A DNA stretch of 64,000 nucleotides, taken from assembly GCA_044361595.1 (NCBI GenBank), contig JBIKIN010000017.1, forward strand, positions 1 through 64,000. The letters are read 5' to 3'. Under the pieces are notes generated by a model, which saw only the letters and a program-made list of their open reading frames with translations, was not told the DNA's origin and made no database searches. Of this stretch, positions 1 through 7,422 are shown one piece after another; the stretch's first letter is position 1; the number at the start of each line of letters is the position of its first letter. A program made the position numbers and the translations under genes. This DNA is from Pseudopedobacter sp044361595. GTDB taxonomy: Bacteria; Bacteroidota; Bacteroidia; Sphingobacteriales; Sphingobacteriaceae.

Positions 1-40
1 TGTAAGCTTCCCTGAAATTCAGACCAATCAAAAGTAGAAT
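1..40 (+). repeat. IS left terminal inverted repeat
   Basis: This 40-bp end pairs with 1173-1211 when that is read in reverse complement. The outer 11 bases are identical, and a further long match (ACCAATYAAAAGTAGAAT) follows after a short variable stretch with one gap. It lies downstream of orfB. Confidence 0.9.
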
Positions 41-46
41 TTCAAA

Positions 47-832
47 TCAAACTTCCTGCAAAAAATCAGCGGGAGATTTGAAGTTTAAAGCTTGATGTGG
101 CCTGTGATAATTATAGTCCATCATCCATTCTTCTGATTTTTCTCTTACTTCGTTTAAAGAGTTAAAAATGTAAGCGTTTAATAGTTCTCTTCTAATGCTT
201 CCGTTACACCGTTCAATATAAGCGTTTTGTGTCGGTTCTCCTGGCTGTATAAAAAGCAATTCTACTCCGTTTTCTTTCGCCCATTCATCTAGCTTATGTG
301 ATATAAACTCTGGTCCGTTATCCATTCTTATTTTTAAAGGAAGCCCTCTAAACTCCTTTAGCACATCCAGCGCCTTGATTACTCTTGATGCAGGAAGAGA
401 GGTGTCTACCTCCATGGCAAGCATTTCTCGATTATAATCATCAACGATATTTAAAAGCCTGAATTTTCTTCCATCCCAAAGACTATCACTCATAAAATCT
501 ATCGACCAGATCTGATTGATACCTACTGGTACGGATAATGGATTCTTTACTCTTGCAGGCAGTCTCTTTTTAGCTCTGCGACGAATATTTAACTTCATAG
601 CTGTATAAATCCTATATACTTTTTTATGATTCCAAGTAAAACCTTTTCTACGTAATCTATGATAACATTGCCAAAATCCGATGGAAACATGCTTTTGTGT
701 GAGCAGGGCGAGCTCTGCAATAACATCCTCGTCGTTCTTTCTCTTCGTTTGGTAAAAGTAGTTACCTCTATTTAACCCAACACATTTACACGCCTGACGA
801 TGGCTCACTCTCTTGACCATCTCTTCTACCAA
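47..832 (-). CDS. IS3-family transposase OrfB (DDE integrase core)
   Basis: This 261-residue protein holds an HTH_21-like segment (about residues 35-85) and an rve integrase core. The DDE triad is visible: Asp112 in WSIDFMSD, Asp171 in RMDNGPEF and Glu207 in NAYIERCNG, giving the DD(35)E spacing typical of IS3. The C-terminal YNYHRPHQALNFKSP motif is also typical. The ATG at 832 is only the first Met of the frame; the open frame continues upstream to the slippery site and reads KKALTPADKQGLVEEM, so the working protein is probably the OrfAB fusion. No disruption is seen. Confidence 0.93.
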   Translation of the reverse strand: MVEEMVKRVSHRQACKCVGLNRGNYFYQTKRKNDEDVIAELALLTQKHVSIGFWQCYHRLRRKGFTWNHKKVYRIYTAMKLNIRRRAKKRLPARVKNPLSVPVGINQIWSIDFMSDSLWDGRKFRLLNIVDDYNREMLAMEVDTSLPASRVIKALDVLKEFRGLPLKIRMDNGPEFISHKLDEWAKENGVELLFIQPGEPTQNAYIERCNGSIRRELLNAYIFNSLNEVREKSEEWMMDYNYHRPHQALNFKSPADFLQEV

Positions 833-852
833 ACCCTGTTTATCGGCAGGCG

Positions 853-1119
853 TTAAAGCTTTTTTTCTACCGCCTCCTTAAATACTTCATGAACCAAACT
901 CAGGTTAGCGTACATCTTTTTTAGCCTTGCGTTTTCTTCTTCCAAAGCTTTCAGCTTAGACAGCTCTTTTACTCCCATGCCTCCGTAACGCTGTCTCCAT
1001 TTATAAAATGCAGCTGTACTAATACCTAATTCTCGGCAGAGATCATGCACATTTCTACCTCCATCATGTTCTTTGATTGCACTTACAATCTGGGACTCTG
1101 TAAATTTTATCCTTTTCAT
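853..1119 (-). CDS. IS3-family transposase OrfA (HTH)
   Basis: This 88-residue protein is the DNA-binding half of an IS3 transposase. Residues 5-45 form the helix-turn-helix (FTESQIVSAIKEHDGG, then LGISTAAFYKWRQRYGG). The tail from about residue 50 is a leucine-zipper-like coiled coil (LSKLKALEEENARLKKMYAN) that in this family mediates multimerisation. It ends in VEKKL just after a poly-A slippery run, where -1 frameshifting would join it to OrfB. The length is usual for the family. Confidence 0.92.
   Translation of the reverse strand: MKRIKFTESQIVSAIKEHDGGRNVHDLCRELGISTAAFYKWRQRYGGMGVKELSKLKALEEENARLKKMYANLSLVHEVFKEAVEKKL
859..880 (-). promoter_or_regulatory. Programmed -1 frameshift signal in IS3 element
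   Basis: On the minus strand the heptamer A AAA AAG (865-859) sits in the correct phase for orfA (GAA AAA AAG CTT TAA). A -1 slip continues as AAA AAA GCT TTA ACG straight into orfB with no stop. An AGGAGG hexamer a few bases upstream (within 871-880) resembles the Shine-Dalgarno-like stimulator used by some bacterial frameshift sites. Whether it acts so in a Bacteroidota host, which relies little on such pairing, is unknown. Confidence 0.8.
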
Positions 1120-1172
1120 TTTACCAATTAATTTTAAAGTTATTAAAATAGCCTCGTTTCACTCGGGCTACA

Positions 1173-1211
1173 ATTCTACTTTTAATTGGTCTTAATTTGG
1201 GGAAGCTTACA
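1173..1211 (-). repeat. IS right terminal inverted repeat
   Basis: This 39-bp end lies upstream of orfA and mirrors bases 1-40. The element ends at the CA of 1210-1211; unrelated sequence (TGACTAGAA) follows. Confidence 0.9.
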
Positions 1212-1528
1212 TGACTAGAAAATGATTCTTAAAAAAAGCCGTTATTAGGTAAAATTAAAAGTGCAAAAAAATTTACATCAAAAATAGTAGCATCGTCCAA
1301 AACTCGATAACTCAAATAAAAGAATATTGAGGATTAAACTTCTTCATGAAAACTATAAATAAATGAAGAAAAAAGAGTCGGACAAAAGGAATTGAGTATT
1401 ATAAATTTTTTAGAATTAGACTCAGAATAATAATCCCTTTAAATATTTAAACTTAAAAGGACTACTATTCAAAAAATTTACATCAGATAATCAACTCTTA
1501 ATCTTCAGAGGTTTTCTTTTCCTGTATA
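1212..1528. other. Gene-free AT-rich stretch between IS and PUL 1
   Basis: No supportable reading frame is seen on either strand. A 15-base direct repeat, AAAAAATTTACATCA, occurs at 1266-1280 and 1471-1485. No convincing terminator hairpin was found for the minus-strand gene that ends at 1529. Confidence 0.5.
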
Positions 1529-4159
1529 TTAAAAATAAACTTTGATAACCTTTAACCCATATCCAGTTATTGACACATTAAAATCAGAACTTGCATCTAT
1601 ACTTTGTATAGGATTACCATTTATATCTAACCACTCTATTTTCTTTATATTTTTTCCTGCCAACATTTTATTAAGATTGATATTTGCTGATGTCTTCAAT
1701 TGATTAATATTATTATTTTGGAGTATCAAATAAACAACACCATCTTCAAAATTAGCTGCTGTAACATAATCTAAATATGGATTCTGACATTCTAGGAGCC
1801 CCTCCCTAAAAATTAAAGAAGCTTGATTTCCATAAACTGTCCCCGGAGCAAATCCATAGGTTTGATGAGGGCCTACTTTAGGAGTAATAAAACCTCTTGG
1901 AAAAACTATTTTATTGTCAGACCGCATTTCTGTTTCTGATAAAAGATAATCGGTAATCCATCCTATTTGCCACCATGCATGATGAGGATACTGTCCGGGA
2001 CCTTTGTTCATAGCAGACCAGTAATATGATGATACATTTGTCTTTTTATCGATAAAGGCATCCCGACCTAATGCCGCAGCTCTAGCCATTTGTAAATAAA
2101 TAGAATCTTTTGTTATTTGATAAATTCTAACAAACAAGCCAGCGTGGCTAGCTAATAATATTGGTCCAAGTTTATTTGCACTACCTACGGTTCCTCCATG
2201 TTCAAAACTAAGTCCTACTTGAGTTATTTCCCAGTCTTCACGTTTTATACCATTAACCATTTTTACTTCTTTTGTAGGTATAGGATGTGTGTAAATTGAG
2301 GTTGTGTAAAAACGAGCTGCTTTTATAGCTGCTTGTTTATAATTTAAATCGTTTGTTAAATCATATAAATCTAATAATGCTTGAGCACTTTGCCCAGTTG
2401 CAAAATCTGCTACAAATCTGGTATCACCACAAACACCTAAAAAATATCCTTTATCAATAGCGTTTTTTATATACCAATCAGCTCCTTTTTTTGCTGCAAT
2501 TAAATATTTTTCATGTTTTAAAATTCTATATGCTATAACAAGACCATAAAAGGTGGGTCTTAAATCGTCTAAATCTGTAAATATTTCCTCTGTTGTTTCT
2601 TTATCATACGCAACCTGCCATTTACCGTTTTTATCTTGCCATTCTAATAATTTATTAGCTCCAGCAATAAATCTACTTTTTAGAATTGAGTCTCCTGGAT
2701 TAAATAAAAGAATATTTCCAATATCCATTAAATTATAATAAGTTAAACCTATTGGCTCGACATGCGATCCGTATTCTTCTGTAAACCTTTTACTTTTAGA
2801 AAGGTAATACTGTCCTAGAACGGCACCCTTAAAAAACCCATCTGTTACTTGCTGTTGTTCTAGTTTGAAGTTGCGGGCATATGGTAAACGGGTCTTCTTT
2901 AATATTGTATCGTTCATTATATTGGCTATCATCCACATGGCGCCATAATCAGAATTTTTCATAGCATCTTTTACCGAACCAACTACCCCTCCTAGATAAG
3001 CTTGTGCTCCTATAGTGTTAGAATTAAATTGTTCAGTGCGCCATTTTGATGTAGAATCATTTATAACATATTTACTTAAAGCAAATAAACGATTAGTAAA
3101 TGACTGTGAGGTTCTTTTTAATTGTAGGAAGTCTGCAAATTTGTAGATATTTTGGGAAGCATGTTTTGTAATTTCAAACCAATCTTTAGCACTTATAGTG
3201 TATCTAAACTTGAAATTTTTAGTTTCTCCAGCTTTTAGAAACGAGCCTTTCTGTCCAAGAACGGGATGGTAAATAGTAGGTGTTAATTGTCCCTTTTTAT
3301 TCATTAAAGACAATCCAAGAAGCCAATCTGTATTTGTGCTACTTTCTGAACCCCAAGAATTGCGGCCTGTACCTGGCTCTGGTATAATAGCTATTGAAAT
3401 GCCGTTTTTGCTGGTTATACAAGGAGAAAGCGTACTTGCGGTTCGCTCTCTAACTATTACAGGCTTGTCCGGAATCCCATGTCCGTAAACAAAGGCTTTA
3501 ACAAAATCTTTTTCTACTGTTGCACCTTGAAAAATTCCTGGAATAATCCCCCAACTCAACTCATCTTCAGTTATGGTTGATAATGAGGGACTCGCAATTG
3601 AATAATAACCATCAGCCTTTGCCGTGAGTGATATAGTGACAATAATATCTGATGAATATTTGTGATCAATATTCCAACTAGATTTAATTAAAGTTCTATT
3701 CGACTCAGCAATAAAATTCAAAGAACCATCAGGATTTTTTTTAACATTTTTAGGATAAAAAAATTCAGGCTGTCCTGCTTGGTTTAACGGAACCGAACTA
3801 GTATTTTCTTTATAGTTACTCGCAACTGACTTAAAAACTGGTTCTGGAAAATTAATCTTGTCGCCTTTGGTAGTATAAACGGGCAGTGGTGTAGTATCAG
3901 GTTTTTCTGCACTAAAAAGCACAAGATATTCTGCATCTGGAGCTGTTGTTTTCGTCCATTTATTATCTTTCATTACAAGCAATTCGTTTAACTTCCAACC
4001 TGTCTTTCCCTTTGTCCATTTTAAACTTAGTGTTGAACTTTTAAGTGTTGGTTGCTTATCATCAGTATTCCCCTTTTTCTTTGCAATAACAATAAATGGG
4101 AGGGAGATAAACAGTAAAATTTTAAAAGATGTAGTAAAAAAATACTTAGAAGAGTTCAT
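1529..4159 (-). CDS. Secreted six-hairpin-like protein, diverged third paralogue
   Basis: This 876-residue exported protein (signal peptide about 1-26) is of unknown function. An N-terminal beta-rich part (about 40-325) precedes a helical-repeat region (about 335-745) with six-hairpin-type segments such as ALLDLYDLTNDLNYKQAAIKA. A small C-terminal beta domain follows. Residues 680-760 (ARAAALGRDAF, HHAWWQIGWITDYLLSE, KIVFPRGF) line up with the end of the toroid in the two larger paralogues at 9720-12578 and 18777-21587 (SAVIGRYRNF, HYNHIMPMASILIDYLITD, EINFPSNF). It is the last gene of the minus-strand PUL. A glycan-degrading role is inferred from fold and context only. Confidence 0.6.
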   Translation of the reverse strand: MNSSKYFFTTSFKILLFISLPFIVIAKKKGNTDDKQPTLKSSTLSLKWTKGKTGWKLNELLVMKDNKWTKTTAPDAEYLVLFSAEKPDTTPLPVYTTKGDKINFPEPVFKSVASNYKENTSSVPLNQAGQPEFFYPKNVKKNPDGSLNFIAESNRTLIKSSWNIDHKYSSDIIVTISLTAKADGYYSIASPSLSTITEDELSWGIIPGIFQGATVEKDFVKAFVYGHGIPDKPVIVRERTASTLSPCITSKNGISIAIIPEPGTGRNSWGSESSTNTDWLLGLSLMNKKGQLTPTIYHPVLGQKGSFLKAGETKNFKFRYTISAKDWFEITKHASQNIYKFADFLQLKRTSQSFTNRLFALSKYVINDSTSKWRTEQFNSNTIGAQAYLGGVVGSVKDAMKNSDYGAMWMIANIMNDTILKKTRLPYARNFKLEQQQVTDGFFKGAVLGQYYLSKSKRFTEEYGSHVEPIGLTYYNLMDIGNILLFNPGDSILKSRFIAGANKLLEWQDKNGKWQVAYDKETTEEIFTDLDDLRPTFYGLVIAYRILKHEKYLIAAKKGADWYIKNAIDKGYFLGVCGDTRFVADFATGQSAQALLDLYDLTNDLNYKQAAIKAARFYTTSIYTHPIPTKEVKMVNGIKREDWEITQVGLSFEHGGTVGSANKLGPILLASHAGLFVRIYQITKDSIYLQMARAAALGRDAFIDKKTNVSSYYWSAMNKGPGQYPHHAWWQIGWITDYLLSETEMRSDNKIVFPRGFITPKVGPHQTYGFAPGTVYGNQASLIFREGLLECQNPYLDYVTAANFEDGVVYLILQNNNINQLKTSANINLNKMLAGKNIKKIEWLDINGNPIQSIDASSDFNVSITGYGLKVIKVYF

Positions 4160-4404
4160 AACTTGTTATTATAATTAATGAATTGAAGCGATGTTCTTTA
4201 TTTAATTTCAATTTGATTTAACAATTGTAAGCCCTTAGAGGGAAAAAAAATTAAAAACATAAGATTCTATTTCTTTAGATTTTAATGTGCTTGCTTTATT
4301 CCTTTAAAAATTATCATGATAACTAAATCTTCCTTAACACTTTTTTTTACAAAACGAGTTTTGATTTTTAACTAATAATATAGCATATTTTCAAGGCCGT
4401 AGTA

Positions 4405-6276
4405 CTATTTTATAGGTACAATCTTAATTAAAAGACCTCCGGTTGGTAATAGCTTAAATAAAGATTTATCTGTTTTGTCTATTACTAAGGTTTCATCTTT
4501 TAAAGACTCATTTAAATCATCAGAAACTATAGTGGCTGAATATTTTAAGTTCTTTTTTAGAAACTCGAACTCGACATTAAACTCATAATTATTGTAAGTT
4601 CCGTTTATAACAGCCACATACCAAATCTCACCCTTTCTTCTTGCTAGTGCCGCCAAGACCCCAATTTTACTATTCTTCAAAACAATTGTTTCGTCCCATG
4701 TTACTGGCAAGGATTTCAGCATATTAAATGCAGGTTTCAATTTAATATCTGAAAGATTTTCTGGGTTATCCGCTAAACATTGAAAAGAAGAATCAAATAA
4801 ATAAAACATTGCAAGCTGATGTGCATTTGTTGTATTTCCTTTATTACTAAAAAAGCCCGGAGTATAATCACCATGACCTGTTAAAAATCTAGTAAAAGGG
4901 AGTGCGGCATTATGCCAGGCAGGAATCATTTCATTCATAATGTTTAATTCCATTCCACGTACAGCTTCTCTTGTAATTTCGTTAGGATAAGTTCTACTTT
5001 CACCTGTAGATGTATGGCATCCATGAAAATTTACTAAGAGCTTTCTTTTGGCACAAGCTTTTAAAAAATCTATTTCGAAATCAATAAGTTCTTTTGCTTC
5101 GCTATTCATAAAGTCGGTTTTAACACCAACAGCGCCTGCTAATTTTACGCTATCTAAAAAAGAATCTCTACCTTCTGGATTTCTAATGTTTTTAGAATGT
5201 TTCCAAATCCAAATACCAACGTTCTTATTTGCTCCGTAATTACATAAATCTTTTAATTGGTTCCATTTATCTAACCATTTGGTTTCCCATCCCTCATCTA
5301 TAAGAGTATACTCAAAACCTAGCTTGTGAGCTTCATCAATATATTTCTTTTCAAAACTAGGAAGCATATAATTATCATTTTTATGCTGGGTTATCCAACT
5401 CCAAACTGATCTTCCAGGTTTAATATATTCTGTATCTAAAAATAGTTCTTTGTCTGGAGCTGGATTTAGATTCGTAATTATATCATTATTTACGAGTTGA
5501 TTTAGGTTTTTAGAATAACCAATAACACGCCATGGCGTAACAATACTATCATTAACCAAAAATCCATCATTTCCTTCTGTAAAATCGACTTGTAATTCTC
5601 TATTACCTATCGCTTTAAATCGCAATCCACTGTAGTTGTATAAAGCTGCTTCTGTGAGCATTAAATATTCTCCATTATTTTGCTCTACAATTAATGGCTT
5701 GCCTTGTATAGGCCCTTGAGATGACACAAATGGCAAACTATCAATTAAGGTACTTTGCCATAATCCTGCATAAGATTTTAACTTCCAAAAATTGTTTCTT
5801 TCAAAATACCAAACTCTAGATTTTGGGTTTAATGTGAACGTGGTAAACTCATTTTTAACTAAATGAATCTTTTTTTCTGTTTTTAGTGAATATCTAAAAG
5901 CACACCCATCGTCAAATAATTTAAACTCAATGTTGTATTTTAAGTCTCTTTTGGTAATTTCTAATTCATATATAATGCACCTATTAATTGCTTTTGCATG
6001 TTTACCTCTCGACTCATACACCTCATTAATAAGACTTTTATTTATAAGTTTAATATTTAGTACTGCTGTTCCTAGATTATTATCGTCTATATTTAACCCA
6101 AGAATAGAAGGGTTTATTAGTATCGACTTACCTGCCGAAACGGAATATTTTAATTGCCCGTTTTGAGAGTAAATTGAGGCACTAACCTGTTTTTTAGGGC
6201 TTTGCATCAAAATATTCTGAGCAGCATCTGACTTTTTGATGCAAAAAAGGATAATTAATATTAAATAATATCTCAT
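4405..6276 (-). CDS. GH97 glycoside hydrolase, probable retaining alpha-galactosidase
   Basis: This 623-residue exported enzyme has a signal peptide of about 19 residues, an N-terminal beta-sandwich, a TIM barrel from about residue 275 and a C-terminal beta domain. GH97 marks include SVWSWITQHKND, YTLIDEGWE, VGIWIWKHS and NEITREAVRGME (432-443). GH97 contains inverting alpha-glucosidases (SusB type, Glu bases) and retaining alpha-galactosidases with an Asp nucleophile. Asp388 in GVKTDFM matches the retaining type, so release of alpha-galactose in the periplasm is the best call. It sits between an esterase-like gene and the terminal six-hairpin gene of PUL 1. Confidence 0.88.
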   Translation of the reverse strand: MRYYLILIILFCIKKSDAAQNILMQSPKKQVSASIYSQNGQLKYSVSAGKSILINPSILGLNIDDNNLGTAVLNIKLINKSLINEVYESRGKHAKAINRCIIYELEITKRDLKYNIEFKLFDDGCAFRYSLKTEKKIHLVKNEFTTFTLNPKSRVWYFERNNFWKLKSYAGLWQSTLIDSLPFVSSQGPIQGKPLIVEQNNGEYLMLTEAALYNYSGLRFKAIGNRELQVDFTEGNDGFLVNDSIVTPWRVIGYSKNLNQLVNNDIITNLNPAPDKELFLDTEYIKPGRSVWSWITQHKNDNYMLPSFEKKYIDEAHKLGFEYTLIDEGWETKWLDKWNQLKDLCNYGANKNVGIWIWKHSKNIRNPEGRDSFLDSVKLAGAVGVKTDFMNSEAKELIDFEIDFLKACAKRKLLVNFHGCHTSTGESRTYPNEITREAVRGMELNIMNEMIPAWHNAALPFTRFLTGHGDYTPGFFSNKGNTTNAHQLAMFYLFDSSFQCLADNPENLSDIKLKPAFNMLKSLPVTWDETIVLKNSKIGVLAALARRKGEIWYVAVINGTYNNYEFNVEFEFLKKNLKYSATIVSDDLNESLKDETLVIDKTDKSLFKLLPTGGLLIKIVPIK

Positions 6277-6403
6277 ATTAAACCATTCATTTATTGAGTT
6301 TAAAGTGACTTGCCTTGATTAAAGGCTTTTGTATTATAAATAAACGTCATAATGCTAGCTAACAAAAAATCAAATAAGATATCGTATGCAATAAATGACT
6401 AAT

Positions 6404-7291
6404 TTAATTTTTTATAACCTCTTTTATCCAAGCTCTAGCTTCATTAGCTTCTGGAATTTTTTTTAAAACCCACTGATCACTATGGTTACGAAACGGAATT
6501 GTAACAAATTTAAAATTGCCTTTAACATTTGTACTTTTAAGGTAGTTACTAATATTAGCGGTACTACCTTCTTGTGAAATCCATTGGGGTCTATCATTAA
6601 GCCTATTTAATCGTTTAAGCGCAGAGGGTCTATCTGCCAAAGAATAAGGCCAATTCTCACGAACACCATCATAGTGCGAATGGACGAAAAATGCTTTCCA
6701 AATAGAGGCTATTTCATCATCATATAAACCTATGTAATTACAAGCAATAGCGCCCCTAGAGAAACCAGAAAGTATTATGTTTTTTGTATCCGCTCCAAAC
6801 TTATTTTCTAAAAGACTTAAAGTTGCGAGTACATATTTTTTTGTCTCTTCAGCGTCTCCCCACCAAGAAATAGCGTTTCGCTTTAAACCATTCTTTACCT
6901 CAACAAAGGGCATGCATACCCAAATAAAATCTTTGCCTTTGCTTAACCCATAACCTAAGCTGCTACCTTCCACAGTACCGTTAGAAACATCTCCAAATTT
7001 ATTTTTGTAAGGGCCATTACCAGCGTACTCTACAATAACAGGGTATCTTTTGTTAGGCTTCCAATTTTTAGGTAAATAAATTATATGATAAACCTCAGTA
7101 TTTTCCCAGCCATTAGTAGTTTGTTTAACTCTAAGACCTGCACTTGGCTGTCCTAATACCAAAGAAGGAACTTTAAATTCTGACTTAACGGTTGACAGAT
7201 CAGGTTTTCCTTGCGCATCAGCTTGAATTGTAGTTTTAAATATCAAAACTAGAAGAGCAAGAAGTCTAAAATAGTTTACTCTTATAATCAT
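6404..7291 (-). CDS. Secreted alpha/beta hydrolase, putative esterase
   Basis: This 295-residue protein has a signal peptide (cleavage near Ala-Gln, residue 27) and an alpha/beta-hydrolase fold. The nucleophile elbow is GFSRGA with Ser178; the likely catalytic His is His270 in PFRNHSDQW. The PVIVEYAGNGPYKN segment corresponds to the strand before the oxyanion hole. Its place among glycoside hydrolases suggests removal of ester groups from the PUL 1 glycan. It resembles secreted depolymerase or esterase-type hydrolases, but the acyl group cannot be predicted. Confidence 0.7.
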   Translation of the reverse strand: MIIRVNYFRLLALLVLIFKTTIQADAQGKPDLSTVKSEFKVPSLVLGQPSAGLRVKQTTNGWENTEVYHIIYLPKNWKPNKRYPVIVEYAGNGPYKNKFGDVSNGTVEGSSLGYGLSKGKDFIWVCMPFVEVKNGLKRNAISWWGDAEETKKYVLATLSLLENKFGADTKNIILSGFSRGAIACNYIGLYDDEIASIWKAFFVHSHYDGVRENWPYSLADRPSALKRLNRLNDRPQWISQEGSTANISNYLKSTNVKGNFKFVTIPFRNHSDQWVLKKIPEANEARAWIKEVIKN

Positions 7292-7422
7292 AATTTAAAA
7301 GCTTTAACTGTAGAAGTTATTGTTGTTTATAAATTAACCTGTATTCCTTTTAACTAATAGACTTATTCCATTAAATGGTATTGTGAAAAATATCATTTGT
7401 ATTCATTACCTAAATCAAAGTA

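Larger units (their letters stand above)
1..1211 (-). mobile_element. IS3-family insertion sequence, complete
   Basis: The element begins TGTAAGCTTCC at base 1 and ends with the exact complement GGAAGCTTACA at 1201-1211. Between the ends lie orfA and orfB of an IS3-type transposase on the minus strand, joined by a -1 slippery site. Total length, long imperfect terminal inverted repeats starting TG and ending CA, and the orfA/orfB layout all fit IS3, probably the IS150-like group. Both frames are open, the catalytic triad is present and both ends are intact, so the copy may still be active. The left target flank lies outside the window, so a target-site duplication cannot be checked. Confidence 0.93.

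Noticed and set aside
4311..4322. Palindrome TTATCATGATAA between the GH97 gene and the 876-residue gene
   Set aside because: It is only 12 bases, with no second copy, no T run and no constant spacing to a start codon.
4345..4375. Hairpin CAAAA-CGAG-TTTTG after the GH97 stop
   Set aside because: The 5-bp AT-rich stem lacks a T run in the minus direction, so it is not a credible terminator for GH97.
6312..6330. Small hairpin GCCTT-loop-AAGGC with a T run on the plus strand
   Set aside because: It has a terminator form only on the plus strand, where no gene ends; genes here are on the minus strand.
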